Part shown: positions 1-10,440 of the stretch, piece by piece
Layout of the letters: each line of letters begins with the position of its first letter
How positions within the stretch are numbered: position 1 is the stretch's first letter
Assembly: GCA_933228895.1 (NCBI GenBank)
Contig: OW121847.1
Location: 88,143,656-88,207,655, forward strand
From: Platycnemis pennipes
Taxonomy: Eukaryota; Arthropoda; Insecta; Odonata; Platycnemididae
Reading direction: 5' to 3'
Length of the DNA: 64,000 nucleotides
Program-made: the position numbers and the translations under genes
Notes under the pieces: model-generated
Database searches by the model: none
What the model was told of the DNA's origin: nothing
What the model saw: the letters and a program-made list of their open reading frames with translations, nothing else

Positions 1-1090
1 AGAAATTGAATGTTTCATATTCAAAGGGGGGGCTGCTCTTCAAGGGAACAGATAGATCTGGGCGAAAAAATATGAAGGATTTATAGGATCCAGATGGTGT
101 TGACATATTTTACGTTTCCGTGAATTATCAAGGATTCCGTTTTCATTTGCAGTGGCTCAGATTTGATGATATAAAGAGTAGGGCAGAAAGAAAAATGATA
201 GAAAAATTAGCTCCGATTCGTCAACTTTTTGAAATGCTTGTGAGAAAGTTTCAGGGTAACTATGCCGTATCAGAGTACACAACGGTAGACGAGCAATTAG
301 TCGGCTTTAGGGGAAGATATTCATTCAGGCATTATCTCCCAAATAAGCCTGCAAGATATGGTATAGAAATATTTTCATTGGTTTATGCTAATGTATTCAA
401 TATTTACAATTTAGAGGTATATGCAGGGAGTCAACCTGAAGGATCCTACAAAGTAGATAATATTCCTAAAGAGTTTAGAGATGTAGTAAAGCGCTTAGTG
501 GAACCAATTGTAGGGCCGTGGAGAAACGTCACAGCTGACAATTGGTTTGCGTGTTCCCCTGGCAGAGGATTTGATACAAAGTAAATTGACACTGGTGGGA
601 ACTCTGAAAAAAAAGGGAATTGCCACCTTAGATGGTGTGCACAAAACAGAGGGAGGAGAATAGTAGTCTCTTTGGATTTAGATAGAACATGACTATCTTA
701 TCTTACATCCCCAAAAAAGGTAAAAATGTAATTTTGTTGTCAACAATGTATAGTAGTATGAGCATAGACAGGTCGACAGGTGACAAGAAGAAACCAGAGA
801 TAATATATTTTTATAGGTAACGTTACTAAGGGTGGTGACAGCAGGTGCTGACACAGTGGATGAGATGTGCGTAGCACGTAATATTTCAAGAAACACTACT
901 AGATGGACAATGGTAATTTTTTCCACTTGATAAACGTGGAAGGCATTAACTCTTTTGTTATATACAATAACGTCAACCCAAGAAGCAAGATGTATAGATC
1001 AAAATTCCTACGAGAAAGTGCGAGAGAATTGAGGAAGCCATTTATAAGGAGAAGATTGGAAATGAAAATGATCTGGATGATGCTATTTTG
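1..1090 (+). pseudogene. piggyBac-type (DDE_Tnp_1_7) transposase, decayed and 5'-truncated by the window edge
   Basis: This is a remnant of a cut-and-paste piggyBac transposase. The clearest block is the open frame at 120-584 (154 codons). It holds the family motifs LRFDD (residues 13-17), LAPIR, TVDEQL (first catalytic Asp, residue 57, about 288-290), GFRGR, KPARYGIEIF and RNVTADNWF (second catalytic Asp, residue 140, 537-539). A frameshift near 555-575 moves the continuation (LTLVGTLKKKG) into another frame. Further fragments follow in shifted frames: a block around 700-770, an ADTVDEMC block near 846-869 corresponding to the third-Asp region, and FFHLINVEGINSFVIYNN inside 903-1091. The 5' flank at 1-119 also reads as family-like pieces broken by a stop. 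Full-length relatives are about 550-600 residues, so several hundred residues are missing or scrambled. Multiple frameshifts and stops make it inactive. The family assignment is strong; the exact boundaries and any terminal repeats were not resolved. Confidence 0.9.
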
Positions 1091-1240
1091 ATAAGTTACG
1101 GCAAAATTAGTGAGTACGCAGAGACAACGGACTACGGTGCCTATGCCATGTTAACAGTATTCATAGTAGTTCATATACGAGATTCCGAGAAAGTAATTTA
1201 TCGTACGTAAGAGAAAGAATCGGATCCGGACATAAATTTT

Positions 1241-1263
1241 GGGGGGCATCGTCCCCCCCCCCC
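1241..1263. repeat. G6/C11 homopolymer hairpin
   Basis: A run of six G (1241-1246) is followed six bases later by eleven C (1253-1263). It can pair on itself and is also a slippage-prone tract. No gene is associated with it. Confidence 0.6.
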
Positions 1264-1289
1264 ACAATTAGCACTCTGAAATATAGGAT

Positions 1290-1518
1290 AATCTAAGTTT
1301 CCCAATGGATGTATGAATAAGGAGCTTCTAGGGTGGCACACCGGGTCGCAGTGTTCATTGTAGCAGTCGTGTCAACACTCTAATCGTCCTCAGGGAAAAG
1401 GCGAGTCATCTCTGCTCTGAGAAAGACGCTCGGTTAGTGTTGTAACGTCGGCTACAAGGAACACTGCGACCCGGTGTACCACCCGAGATGCTTCTTATTA
1501 CTCTAAGCAACTTAGATT
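1290..1518. mobile_element. Foldback/MITE-like element with about 80-bp inverted arms
   Basis: The left arm (1290-1372) and right arm (about 1440-1518) are near-complementary over roughly 80 bp. The best block is ACACCGGGTCGCAGTGTTC at about 1339-1357, matched by its complement around 1460-1481. The spacer is only about 65 bp, so the whole unit can fold into one long hairpin. No open frame is present. It sits about 200 bp past the piggyBac remnant. Whether it is that element's non-autonomous relative or an independent foldback cannot be told; no clear target-site duplication was found. Confidence 0.75.
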
Positions 1519-2076
1519 CTGCTGAGCCCCATTAACCCTCAGAACTTAGCCTTCGCAAAAAAACTATTTCTCTTGGATTTGTGGTGGGGGATTTTCCCAC
1601 TCTCCCCTATCCTAGATCCGCCAACGGTTAGAGATTGCAAGTTAAACGATAAATCCTACTCCTCGGCTTAAAAACAACAAGTAAAAACATATATTTAAAT
1701 AATCTTCATGGTTTATACAAATAAAATGTTGTGAAATGTTATTTTTAAACGAAAATTTACATTGTGGTGTCAGGTGCACCCCACGCGAGTAACCTTGATC
1801 GGAAATCACGCGGTCACGAGTAACGTCTTCTGAAGTCTTAAATGCCCTTACACGCCCAAGTGAAGGCATTACTATTCAGTTTAATACAAACGAAAACAAC
1901 AGTGACTTCACAATTATTATCAACTTTCAGCTTTAAAATTTACATACACAGGGTACCCTTAAGCCACGTCGATGGTGTGCAGCGGGGAATGGATAATCAT
2001 CAGGCATGAAATAGGCACAGATGCCAGTAATTGTTTGCGAAAAGAGGAAAGGTGAAACCTATCATCTTTATTACCA
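1519..2076. other. Spacer, nothing recognised
   Basis: This is AT-rich sequence of mixed composition. The only long frame (1642-1869, minus) resembles no family I know. I see no RNA gene or clear repeat here. Confidence 0.4.
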
Positions 2077-2160
2077 TACTCTGAACAAAAGGTGCCAAGG
2101 ACCCCACTGCGCAACGTCCTAACCGACAGACAGATGTGGAATATACGGACGGATTAAACA
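2077..2160 (-). repeat. SINE-A fragment (central body)
   Basis: The stretch matches the SINE-A body on the minus strand: on the plus strand it reads a degenerate CTCTTAACGAAAGGTGCCAAGG followed by a CCATCCGACGGACGG-like block. Both ends are missing. It abuts the LINE remnant that starts at about 2160, suggesting one inserted at or near the other. Confidence 0.6.
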
Positions 2161-2690
2161 TCAGTGTAAATAAAATCATTAAATATCTGGGCATCATTCT
2201 TACTTCAAATGTGTAATGGGAAAATCATATTCGGAATGTTTGTGGAGCAGCATTGAAGGGACTGGGATTTGTCAAACGATGTGGAAAGTCTCACAGTGAA
2301 AAAGTAAAGGCAAGACGTTATTCCTTACTTGTAAGGCCTCACCTGAAGTATGCATAAAGCATTTGGAACCCATAAATAAATATTTGATTCGGGAATAAAA
2401 CAAGTCAAAATGGAAAGAAGCGCGCGTAGTAACTAACTCATATAAACGTATAGATCGTGCCACTCGGTTATCGGAAGTGCTTGGTTGGGAAACCCTGGAG
2501 ACTAGAAAATGGTTCGTAGGATTAAAGTTACTCGAAAAATTTTAATCACACGAATTCTAATCTAACCTTGCATGACTACTACTACCCCGCCACTACATCA
2601 GCAGGACAGCCAGATGTGACAAATTAAGAGGGATCAATTTCCAACCTAGCGATACAAGAATTCGTTTTTCCCAAGCACAACACATACACG
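2160..2690 (+). pseudogene. Non-LTR retrotransposon (CR1/Jockey-like) reverse transcriptase C-terminal remnant
   Basis: Conceptual reading gives IIKYLGIILTSN, then GAALKGLGFVKRC, SLLVRPHLKYA and SIWNP. In a shifted frame it continues with SEVLGWETLETRKW and, near 2650-2675, RYKNSFFPST. This order (YLG strand, thumb helix with LVRP.LEYAS..W.P, LGW..LE.RR, FFP.T) is the characteristic RT C-terminus of CR1/Jockey-group LINEs. There are in-frame stops after TSN, after KYA and after WNP, plus at least one frameshift, so it is dead. The upstream RT core and endonuclease are absent, consistent with the usual 5' truncation. The clade within the group is not resolved. Confidence 0.85.
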
Positions 2691-2786
2691 ACAGCAACGC
2701 AAGCAATAGGTATAAGATTATTTCAGACAAATCACACAAAATAATTCATCAATGATTACTTTTTTCAGCTACACCCAACGGTGGTT

Positions 2787-2813
2787 GGTCACCAGACATG
2801 AAATCTGGTGACC
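2787..2813. repeat. Perfect 10-bp-arm hairpin
   Basis: The arm GGTCACCAGA (2787-2796) and its exact complement TCTGGTGACC (2804-2813) flank a seven-base loop. No terminator function is implied in a eukaryotic context. It could be a scar or an element end. Confidence 0.55.
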
Positions 2814-2854
2814 TAAGACTTCCTATCTCACGCTCTTGTGGAGGCTCACAGAAT

Positions 2855-3006
2855 AAACTGTAGACGTTTGTGTAGACGGAATGGAAGTGCTCTCCAGCGA
2901 CACTTAAGAGGGACCGGGATTCCCGAGAGCACTAGCACTATCGGGATTCGAACTCGGATCTGTAGTTTGGACGTTCAGCACTCTAACCAGAAACCAACCC
3001 GATCCT
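2855..3006 (-). repeat. SINE-A copy, tRNA-like head plus part of body
   Basis: Read on the minus strand, the head begins with GGATCGGGTTGG at about 3006, followed by a box A-like stretch and a box B-like GAGTTCGAATCCC at 2942-2955. The body is diverged and truncated near 2855. Confidence 0.7.
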
Positions 3007-3099
3007 CAGGAGAAATTCCACCTCGCGGAGCGCTGGGAATCGACGGAGTTTCCGGAGGCGGGGGCGAGAAGTTTTCACGAGAAACGATAAATAAAATTA

Positions 3100-3730
3100 T
3101 CCCGAACTGAAACTTACCGATGTTTTTATCAATAAAGACGGAACCGTCCGCCCAAGAATATGGCTCGGAGCGAGAATGTCGTTACTTATCGACGCCCACC
3201 GTCCGAGTGTGTGTCCTCTACAAGAACGAAGGGATGAAGGGTTGCTTTCCCACGCACCCCAATCGCCAGCCCTCCTTGTCTCACCGTAAAGGCATCGAGG
3301 GAAAGAAATTCCGAGTGATTGATACGCCGACGGGAAGATGGATGGATGGATGGATGACGGCGGCGGCTGCTCTAAGAAAACGGGCGCTCGCGGAAATGGC
3401 TCCGGAGAGAAAACAAGAGGCTGAGCGCACTCGGCTAAGCGAGCTGATATTTCGCTGTCGCCGGGGAAGTAAATGTCGGGCGTGGATGACGGAAGCAGAT
3501 GGATCCGACGCCGTCCACAGTTTCTATCTCACCATAATATCCTAAGCCAGTTTCACGGAATACTCCATCCTCCGCACAAGACCAAGCATACGGTTGTGAC
3601 CTTGATTCCAGGGGAGAGAACGCCGTTGATTCGGGGCCGTAATCAAACATCCGCGCGATCGTTGAACTCGCAGCTGCTCGGGGCAGTATCTTCGTTGATG
3701 AAGACTCGAAGACAGCAAAGTATGTGAGCT
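3100..3730. other. GC-rich patch with overlapping open frames, no recognised gene
   Basis: GC content and CpG density rise here compared with the flanks. Frames of 70-141 codons overlap on both strands and show no family motif, so I read them as a low-stop effect. A (GATG)n run lies at about 3337-3357. A regulatory CpG-dense role is possible but not shown. Confidence 0.4.
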
Positions 3731-3750
3731 AGTGATAAGGATTTTTCGAT

Positions 3751-4089
3751 GGTTGGTTTGTTATTCAGGGGGGGCGACCGACAGCTGAGGTCATATGCGC
3801 CAATAGGATAGGTGGGTAATAGGGTAATGGTAGGAGTTTCAGGGAACGGATGAAGGGTGGAGAGAAACCCGGCGTCGGAATTAGCCTACTCGAAACGAAA
3901 GGTGCCAAGGGGACCACGACTTAACGTCCCATCCGACGGACGGAGTACTGAACTTGAAATGCCCTCCACTAGGCACTCAAGTGGGGACCGGTTTTCCACT
4001 GAAAAGTCCGCCACTGCCGGGAATCAAACCCGGGCCCTCGGGATGGGAGGCCAGTAGGTACTCTAGCCACCACATCAACGCGATTCCCC
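3751..4089 (-). repeat. SINE-A, near full length
   Basis: On the minus strand the order is: tRNA-like head (GGGAATCGCGTTGATG... with box A around 4057-4075 and box B complement GAATCAAACC at about 4021-4030), central body with the TCCGTCGGATGGGACG block, a CGGGTTTCTCTCCACC block, and a tail ending in GGTCGCC and a CCAA-rich 3' end at 3751. Length (about 339 bp) agrees with the intact copy at 31991-32325. Imperfect flanks GGATTTTTCG / GAATTTTTTG may be the target-site duplication. A small insertion (TAGG) is seen between the boxes. It lies directly against the LINE remnant at 4175-4395. Confidence 0.9.
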
Positions 4090-4174
4090 AGAATTTTTTG
4101 AATTGATGCATTTGTGGAGGAACCCAACGGCTGTGTTCATTTGCACCGTTAGGGTTAGTTTGAAGAGCTGGATA

Positions 4175-4395
4175 GAGGTAGGATTCTTTATCTTGGGACA
4201 TGATGTTCTAATGAAAGCAATCGTCGAGGAAAAGAGTGAACCGGCAAAGAAATATATGAACCGACTAGTAAAAGGTGTTAAAGAAAATACTTTTGTAAAA
4301 ATTGAAGAGATTAGCTGATAATGGAATCGAGGGGAGAGATGGGCCAAACTAATCTTAGGCTGATAAAAAGTGACAATGATGATAACTTTTTGCAT
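4175..4395 (+). pseudogene. LINE-B 3' end (C-terminal tail of LINE ORF2 plus 3' UTR), copy 1
   Basis: The 4103-4318 frame contains LGHDVLMKAIVEEKSE and ENTFVKIEEIS. The same layout occurs in the copies at 48555-48805 and 60640-60900: a GHI.RHD.LMK.IVEG block, a charged linker, a YVDQVMKDV block, NFVNIKRL, a stop, then a terminal block rich in GATGATGAT. Such C-terminal tails are typical of LINEs whose 3' ends survive 5' truncation. The clade is uncertain (RTE, I or L2-like). It is flanked on both sides by SINE-A. Confidence 0.75.
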
Positions 4396-4428
4396 CAGAT
4401 GAAAATAAATAGTAAACTAGAGTTTGGC

Positions 4429-4612
4429 ATTGGTCAACTCTAAAATAAAGGCGCCGGGGTGTCCCATATTTAACGTCACATCGAACGGCTGGCGTACTGA
4501 ATTTGAAGTGTACTCCACACTGTACTTAATTAGAGACAGGGATCCAACAGAAAAATCTCTGCCAATGCAGGGGGGAGAACTGAATAGGCCTTGTGCCCTA
4601 TCCGGCCGCCAC
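4429..4612 (-). repeat. SINE-A fragment
   Basis: The minus strand carries the central block (plus strand: AAAGGCGCCGGGGTGTCCC, then CATCGAACGG, TGGCGTACTGAATTTGAAG) and a decayed head near 4570-4610. Together with 3751-4089 it brackets the LINE-B remnant. Confidence 0.7.
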
Positions 4613-4619
4613 TGAAACC

Positions 4620-5822
4620 CGAGGGTCTTTGATTTTTCGACGGCACTATTTCCAGTTAGGATAAACACGAAAATAAATCCAAAGCAATCACGCAATAGTA
4701 GATCCTAGCAAGCTCACTAGTGACCACGCATAACACCCAATTTCCTATTCCATTATAACAATAAGCCAACAAGTTATTATTCTACCCAATACGCTTAAAA
4801 TCGCATGATATAAAGTCACATTTAAAAGTAGTATGTCTGAATTAGTTTACCGAACGAAGTGAAGTGAAAAGAAAACTTGTTACCATCCTACCCATACTTC
4901 TTGCCTTGGGGGTAAAAAAATTGCTTTCTTAAATTGTTAGTACTTGTAACTTTCGAGTTTTTAAGAGAAACAGAGAAATCACGGAAACACTCGTGAACAC
5001 ACACTTGTAACTTTTAAATTGGAATTGTATATCGTGTACTCGCAACTTGAAAACTTCCCCGAGTTTAAGAGACAAAACTGTTGGCGGCTACATGTGAAGT
5101 GCATCTTTTAAGCATCGTAACGGGCCCCAGAATCGAAACAGGCCAAAATTGAAGACGCCTCCGTATTCGTAAGCGCACGTCTCCTTCTGAAGTAGGGGAG
5201 TCGAGTTTTTTAAGACATTCTACAGCCTCAAAAAACTACACTCAACTTTGTCATTTTCGACGTTTTTCATTGTTTTTTTCCGTACAAAGTTTCATGAGTC
5301 GGGCTATCTCGCAGAAAATTTAGCCGCACTTCTCCTACTTTGACCTACTGGCTGGTAAGACTGGTTCATAATGCCATTCATTCCGCGTACCCTAAGGGAT
5401 AACAATATATCAAATTGAAAATACTGGGGAAATAATTGGATAAGTCATTTTGATTTCTAAGGTTTTTGTATTTCTTCATGAAAATTAAATACGCAAAGTA
5501 TTAGTGTACTTTTTTCAAATATCTCCTTGCATGGCGCACGGAATATGAACTTTGCAGATTCTTTCACACATGATATTAACTGAATGTCTATTAGAGTATT
5601 GTTGCAACTATCAGTGCATGTATGCAAGCAATCTATATCTTGGGTGAATTCAATCACTACTACAGACCCTCGACGAGGCTTGAAGGGTAATCAGTAGATG
5701 TAGGCAAAGGTGTACTCTACACTTGGATAAATCGGTGGAATGAGCGATAGAACAATGGAATAAGACTTCAAGGCTTTCATACGAATGAAACGATATTTTG
5801 AAGGCTTCATCAAGGCGAGGAT

Positions 5823-5823
<1 letters not shown>
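4620..5823. other. AT-rich spacer, nothing recognised
   Basis: Stops occur in every frame at high density. One short minus-strand frame (5457-5657) shows no motif. I see no repeat family or RNA gene. Confidence 0.4.

Positions 5824-5884
<61 letters not shown>
5824..5884. repeat. (AG)n microsatellite, about 30 units
   Basis: This is an uninterrupted AG dinucleotide tract of 61 bp, likely polymorphic in length. It is pure polypurine and capable of triplex formation. Confidence 0.98.
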
Positions 5885-5886
<2 letters not shown>

Positions 5887-6324
5887 AGGATCCGGCAGAG
5901 CTGACTAATATTCCTCTATGTTATCTAAAAAATTGGTTTTTATCAATCCTAGTCCACCGAAAAGACATTTCCTGCCGCCAGGCCCAGATCCCAATTACCT
6001 CGCCTTCGGAAGGAGGAAAATTCATTTAACATGTTAAAACGGCTAGATAATTGCCAACTTACAAAGTTACATATTTCATAATAAGAATTTTGGTGAATGC
6101 CACTGAGGTTTCTGCATGTACACGTCGTAGCTCTGAGGGCGCACTGGGAACAGAAATAGGAGAACCAAGTGACGTATTCGACATTGTGAATGTACGATAA
6201 ATGGAATAAGATGACGGATAAGGAGTTTTTACATCAGAAAAATGACATTTTCTGCATTTTTCTCATCAAATTACACGAATGGTGTGGCGCTATTATTTAA
6301 ATCTGATAATGAATATTATAATTA
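5885..6324. other. Spacer, nothing recognised
   Basis: Low-complexity AT-rich sequence without an open frame, repeat-family match or RNA gene. Confidence 0.35.
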
Positions 6325-6383
6325 CCGTTGCGTTGATATTGCGATACCAAACGGTATCACAATGTCAATGCAATGACGAACGG
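6325..6383. repeat. 59-bp imperfect hairpin
   Basis: The left arm (6325-6348) pairs with 6353-6383 around a four-base loop. The inner stem GATACC/GGTATC is perfect, and the outer stem carries scattered mismatches and a bulge. It may be a small foldback element or a hairpin RNA; nothing else supports either. Confidence 0.6.
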
Positions 6384-8160
6384 AAATCATGGATTATGGT
6401 TGATAATTTGACACCACTTTAATTTCTATCTCTCCGAATTACGCCTAAAATGGCCACCCTTAGCCGTATTTTGCCATTTGGCGATGCGACATAGTTTCAC
6501 GAGTAGTCCTGAGTTCAGTCCAGAATTCCGACAGCCAAACAAATTATTAGGGCTTTACATCGCAGTTCTGTTTAAATCGTCCAGCGACGGAAATAAAATT
6601 GAGCCGGTGCTCCGAGATGACCTCGACTATTGATCCAATGCTTGCTATACCCAGGCGAGCTGTGCGAATGAAAATCTTATCAATTGGTCAACCACAATCT
6701 AACTAAATACGTTGTGTGTAAGAGTAGAGTTATGGATAAATACAGTGGAGTATTAGGCAGGGAATTGACGACCTCGAGGAGTTAATTGACACAATGGTGA
6801 ATAGGTAGGCAAACTGGCACAATTGATTAAAAGAAAAAGTTTACAATCGTCTGCACCACTCACAAGTTTTAATAGGCCGGTGATGAAATAACACATGCCT
6901 GATAGGTAGCAGAAGATCCTGAATCAGATTCCAAATGAATTTTTCTCGGCTTTTTCCCACAATTTCTAATACTGACAACTTCAGCCAATTATTTTCACCG
7001 ATAAAATAGTTTCGTATATAGTGGACTTGAAAGTGCGAGACAAATGAGCTTAATTAAGAACAAAAATACAAATAGATAATAAATAAATAAATATATATAA
7101 ATGAAATAAACAGATGTGTAAATGCCTACTCCCTACTTTTATAGGCATTTGCTTCACATGTATGATTCAATACAGACACATATACAGCAATAGTCTGAGA
7201 GAAAAATCATGGCTTCTTTCTATGAAAATACGTTTAGGTACTTGAACGGTTGGTCAAACAATAAACCGAAAAAATGTAGTTTAGTACGGAATTGTGAGAT
7301 ATTTAGAAACAGATTCTGGAAAATGATATTTTTCCATGAATTTATTAAACCTAAACTTTCACTACTGATGTAGAAAACTACAAAATTTCCAACAACCAAT
7401 TCCATGCCTTAAAGGATGTCGGTTTATTTATCACGGTTATAACATTCTTCAATTTATTTTGTCAATGACATAGAAAAACCATTCAAGATTAAGCCTATTT
7501 TTAGCAATACTTTACGGTTCATGTCACAATAATAGAATTGAATTTTTCATCGTAGTAGCTAACGTAGAATTGGATATTTCGATAGATGAACTAAATGATT
7601 GTATGTCGAACATTAGAATGGGTTTAAGTAACCTTAACGATAGTTGAAATATATAAATATTTAGACCAACTTTACTAGATACTCACGTGGTGATTGATAT
7701 GCAGCAACATATCTCTTTTTAGCTTTCCAACGACTGAATTTCAATCATTCTGCTGATATTATTCAATAACTCCAAAGCACGGCGTCCTTGCTTGAAAGGT
7801 GTAGCATACTCCATGTTCAGCCCTGAGCTCAATACGCAGCAGAGTCTCTGAGCAGGCGCCTGATAAGTGACGCACAGAAGACGAAAGACGCGATAACCTG
7901 TAAGAAAAATTCCTATTAAAAGGAGTTCAAATTAACTCGAAAATTGAATGCTGTGGAGATCATTAGGCTCCATAAATCAAGCAAAGGGATTGGAATGGCT
8001 AAACATTTTTTTGATTGTAAACAACAAAATTAATATAATGCAAAACATTCAACGGAAGAATAGAATAGAAAAAGTTAGACTAAATATAGTCAATGCTTTG
8101 CTACAAGCTTCTAAAAACGACAAATATTTATCGTGATGCATGGATTATCAAACACAATAT
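6384..8160. other. AT-rich spacer with minor hairpins
   Basis: There is an (ATAA)n run near 7077-7095 and a hairpin whose arms at about 7114-7129 and 7141-7159 share AAATGCCTA/TAGGCATTT. No coding or RNA gene is recognised; frames of about 61 codons at 7220-7405 and 7948-8136 have no motif. Confidence 0.4.
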
Positions 8161-8236
8161 AATGATAACATAATGTATTATTCGACGCATTACATTATGG
8201 ATAACCCGCAAGGAGTAGTTATATTGTTAATATAAT

Positions 8237-8377
8237 GGGCCAAATGAGAGGGCAATTCTGACTAAGACATATATTTTACTACCACCAGGAATGCATTACA
8301 TCATCCTCAGGTGCATTGACGCCCGGGTAGCAATAAAAGCTTTATCATAGTGGAAAATCGCCTTCTCATTTGGTCCC
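8237..8377. mobile_element. Small foldback MITE, 141 bp
   Basis: The ends are inverted copies: GGGCCAAATGAGAGGGCAATT at the left against a right end whose complement reads GGACCAAATGAGAAGGCGATT. Pairing continues imperfectly inward to about 60 bp per arm, meeting near a central hairpin (AATGCA ... TGCATT). There is no open frame. A second small palindrome lies just upstream at about 8170-8200 (CATAATGTA / TACATTATG). No clear target duplication is seen. Confidence 0.7.
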
Positions 8378-8935
8378 TCAGTCAACAGAAGCAAACGATA
8401 CCTCCCAGTTACTAGCAGCAATCCAAGACCTTGTCAAGTTTTACAGCACTCCGTTCACGTGAGGAAATAAAAAAAAGAACAATTACTGAATTATTTTCTA
8501 AGAAAAAGTTATGTTAAATGCAGTACTGCAGTAAAACACGAATATTAGAATGAATTTCTCCAGAAAAATGCTAATTAAATGAGGGGACTGATGAAGAAAT
8601 GTCATAACTGACTTTTTATGCTACAAGAGAAAGCATAAATTTTCCAAGATAAAATGAAATTCTTCATCATTATATGAATGAGATGATGAATATTAATGAT
8701 GAACAGAATAAAAAAATGGCTAATTATCTTTTTGATCCTGCTGAATCAGCATTTTAAATAGCCTCCAGATCAAACGGACCAGCCATTCTAATAAAGGAAG
8801 AAGCGACTGAACCAGAAATAAATGCAGCACAAAAAAGTGCCATTTCAAAGCGTCCAGGATGCACGTGAGCGTATTTTTTTCCTAATGAAAACACTAATTC
8901 TGTAAAATATGAAATGACGGCGCGAGGAAAACATT
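8378..8935. other. AT-rich spacer
   Basis: No recognisable feature; A-rich on the plus strand with frequent stops. Confidence 0.35.
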
Positions 8936-9300
8936 TTTTCTCTGAGGGAGTCGTAACGCGCAATCCCAACTGAGAATGCAGATATGCAGCTGAGAGGGTG
9001 AGAGAGGGAGGTGGTGCATTGTGGGAAGAGAGGAGGCTTAGTGGCGGGAAAAGAACCCGGAGCCCCGAGGACGATTAAGCACGAATACGCACGAGCGCTC
9101 ACAATGGCGCATAGGACGGCCTTATAAAAGAAATAAGGCCCCATTAGTTCCCCACACCTCTCTCTCTCCCCATCGAGCTACTTGCCCGCACAGAGTACGT
9201 TGTATCAAAGCGGGGTTCACTCCGGGCGTAGTTATTTAATTGCAATTCCGACAAACGCGAATTAATCAAACCGTACTTCCAATTTAGCTCCCATTTTCCC
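8936..9300. other. CpG-enriched patch with TATA-like site
   Basis: GC rises and CpG is frequent. At 9119-9138 a short hairpin (GGCCTTAT / ATAAGGCC) contains TATAAAAG at about 9123, preceded by ACAATGGCG. This could be a core promoter, but no initiator-like motif or downstream coding frame supports it. Confidence 0.2.
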
Positions 9301-9539
9301 CCTCAAATTCAGTCTCCTCGAAGAAAAATCCGTAGCAATGTGACAGTAAAACCCTTGATGAGATAATTTAAATCGTGAAAAGGGAAATAATTGGGCCATA
9401 TCCCGGAAAATCCCACGAAAATGTAAAAAAAAGAAATCTCCGAGGAGGGAAGACTAGTTTTAAGGGAAAATGTGGAGAGGGATAATGAAAACATTCCAAG
9501 AGACAAATTCTCGAACATTTCCTTTTCTCAGCGGGAAAA

Positions 9540-10440
9540 TCTGTCATAACTTAAGGAGAGTTCCTTCGTAATGCAAAGGTACGGAGAGAAATGAGGGGTC
9601 TAAGCAGTGGAGGACGTCGGAGAGAAAGGGCGGACGCGGTCAGCGCGGCCGAAATCTCATGAAGAGCGAAGGGAGTGGAAGAGGAGGGTGGAGGATGTGA
9701 AGAGGCGAAACGAGAAGGGCTGTGGGTGAAAAGGGGGATAAATATGTGAAGACGAGAGAGGGAGGACAAATGAGACCCCACAACGGGATGCTCGCATTGG
9801 TCAACTACGATGGGGAAGTTAGTGGATGGGTGGAGAGGACTCCTGAGGATGAGAATATAGGGAGGGAAAGATGGGATGGGTGTGAGAGGGAAAGGAGGGT
9901 AGCTCGTATCGCTGGATACGCCGGGGTCGCCCGAGATGTGTCCCCCAGCTCCAGGCCCCCGTTAAACGAGGCCCATTTGGAAGGGAAAGAGAGCAGTTAT
10001 TGTCAAGGCCGGGCGAGCATTAACGGAAGAAGAAGGAGGGCGTAAAAGCCCGAAAGGAATGGGTGCGTATACAAAGGAATGAGTACATGAGACTGTGGAG
10101 AGGGTAAGGGTCTAGGGCGGATGTTGGAGGAGGAAGGGAGGAAAGAACTCATGTTCCGGGTTACGTGGGAGGTGTTGGGAGGCGGATGGGGAGAGAGGTG
10201 AGGGTTTTGAGCGAGGGAGGAGGAGAGGCGAGGGGGGAGAAAGGGTAGGGACGGGCCACTATCCGATGGAGTGGGGGAGGCTGAAGTGTGGGAAGAAAAC
10301 GCGTCGGATGATATTACGGGAAAGAGGTTGGGCAGAGAAATGGCAGAGTTTGGGGCGCGGAGGAGGAGCAGAAGACGGAAAAGCGTGAGGGAAAGACGTT
10401 GTAATGGCAAAGGCATTTAAGGGACACTGGGGCGAAAAGG
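9540..10440. other. Purine-rich (G+A on plus strand) GC patch
   Basis: For almost 900 bp the plus strand is dominated by G and A, in runs such as GAGGAGGGTGGAGGATG. Open frames occur on both strands (9551-9781 minus, 9722-10045 plus, 10003-10416 minus), and their predicted products are Ser/Pro/Leu-rich or Glu/Arg/Gly-rich as expected from base skew alone. No family motif is visible. Confidence 0.5.

Noticed and set aside
2787..2813. Rho-independent terminator
   Set aside because: The context is eukaryotic and no gene precedes it; only the hairpin is recorded.
9115..9140. Core promoter around TATAAAAG
   Set aside because: The site is embedded in a small hairpin, with no initiator-like motif and no downstream frame. 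Kept only as a note in the patch description.
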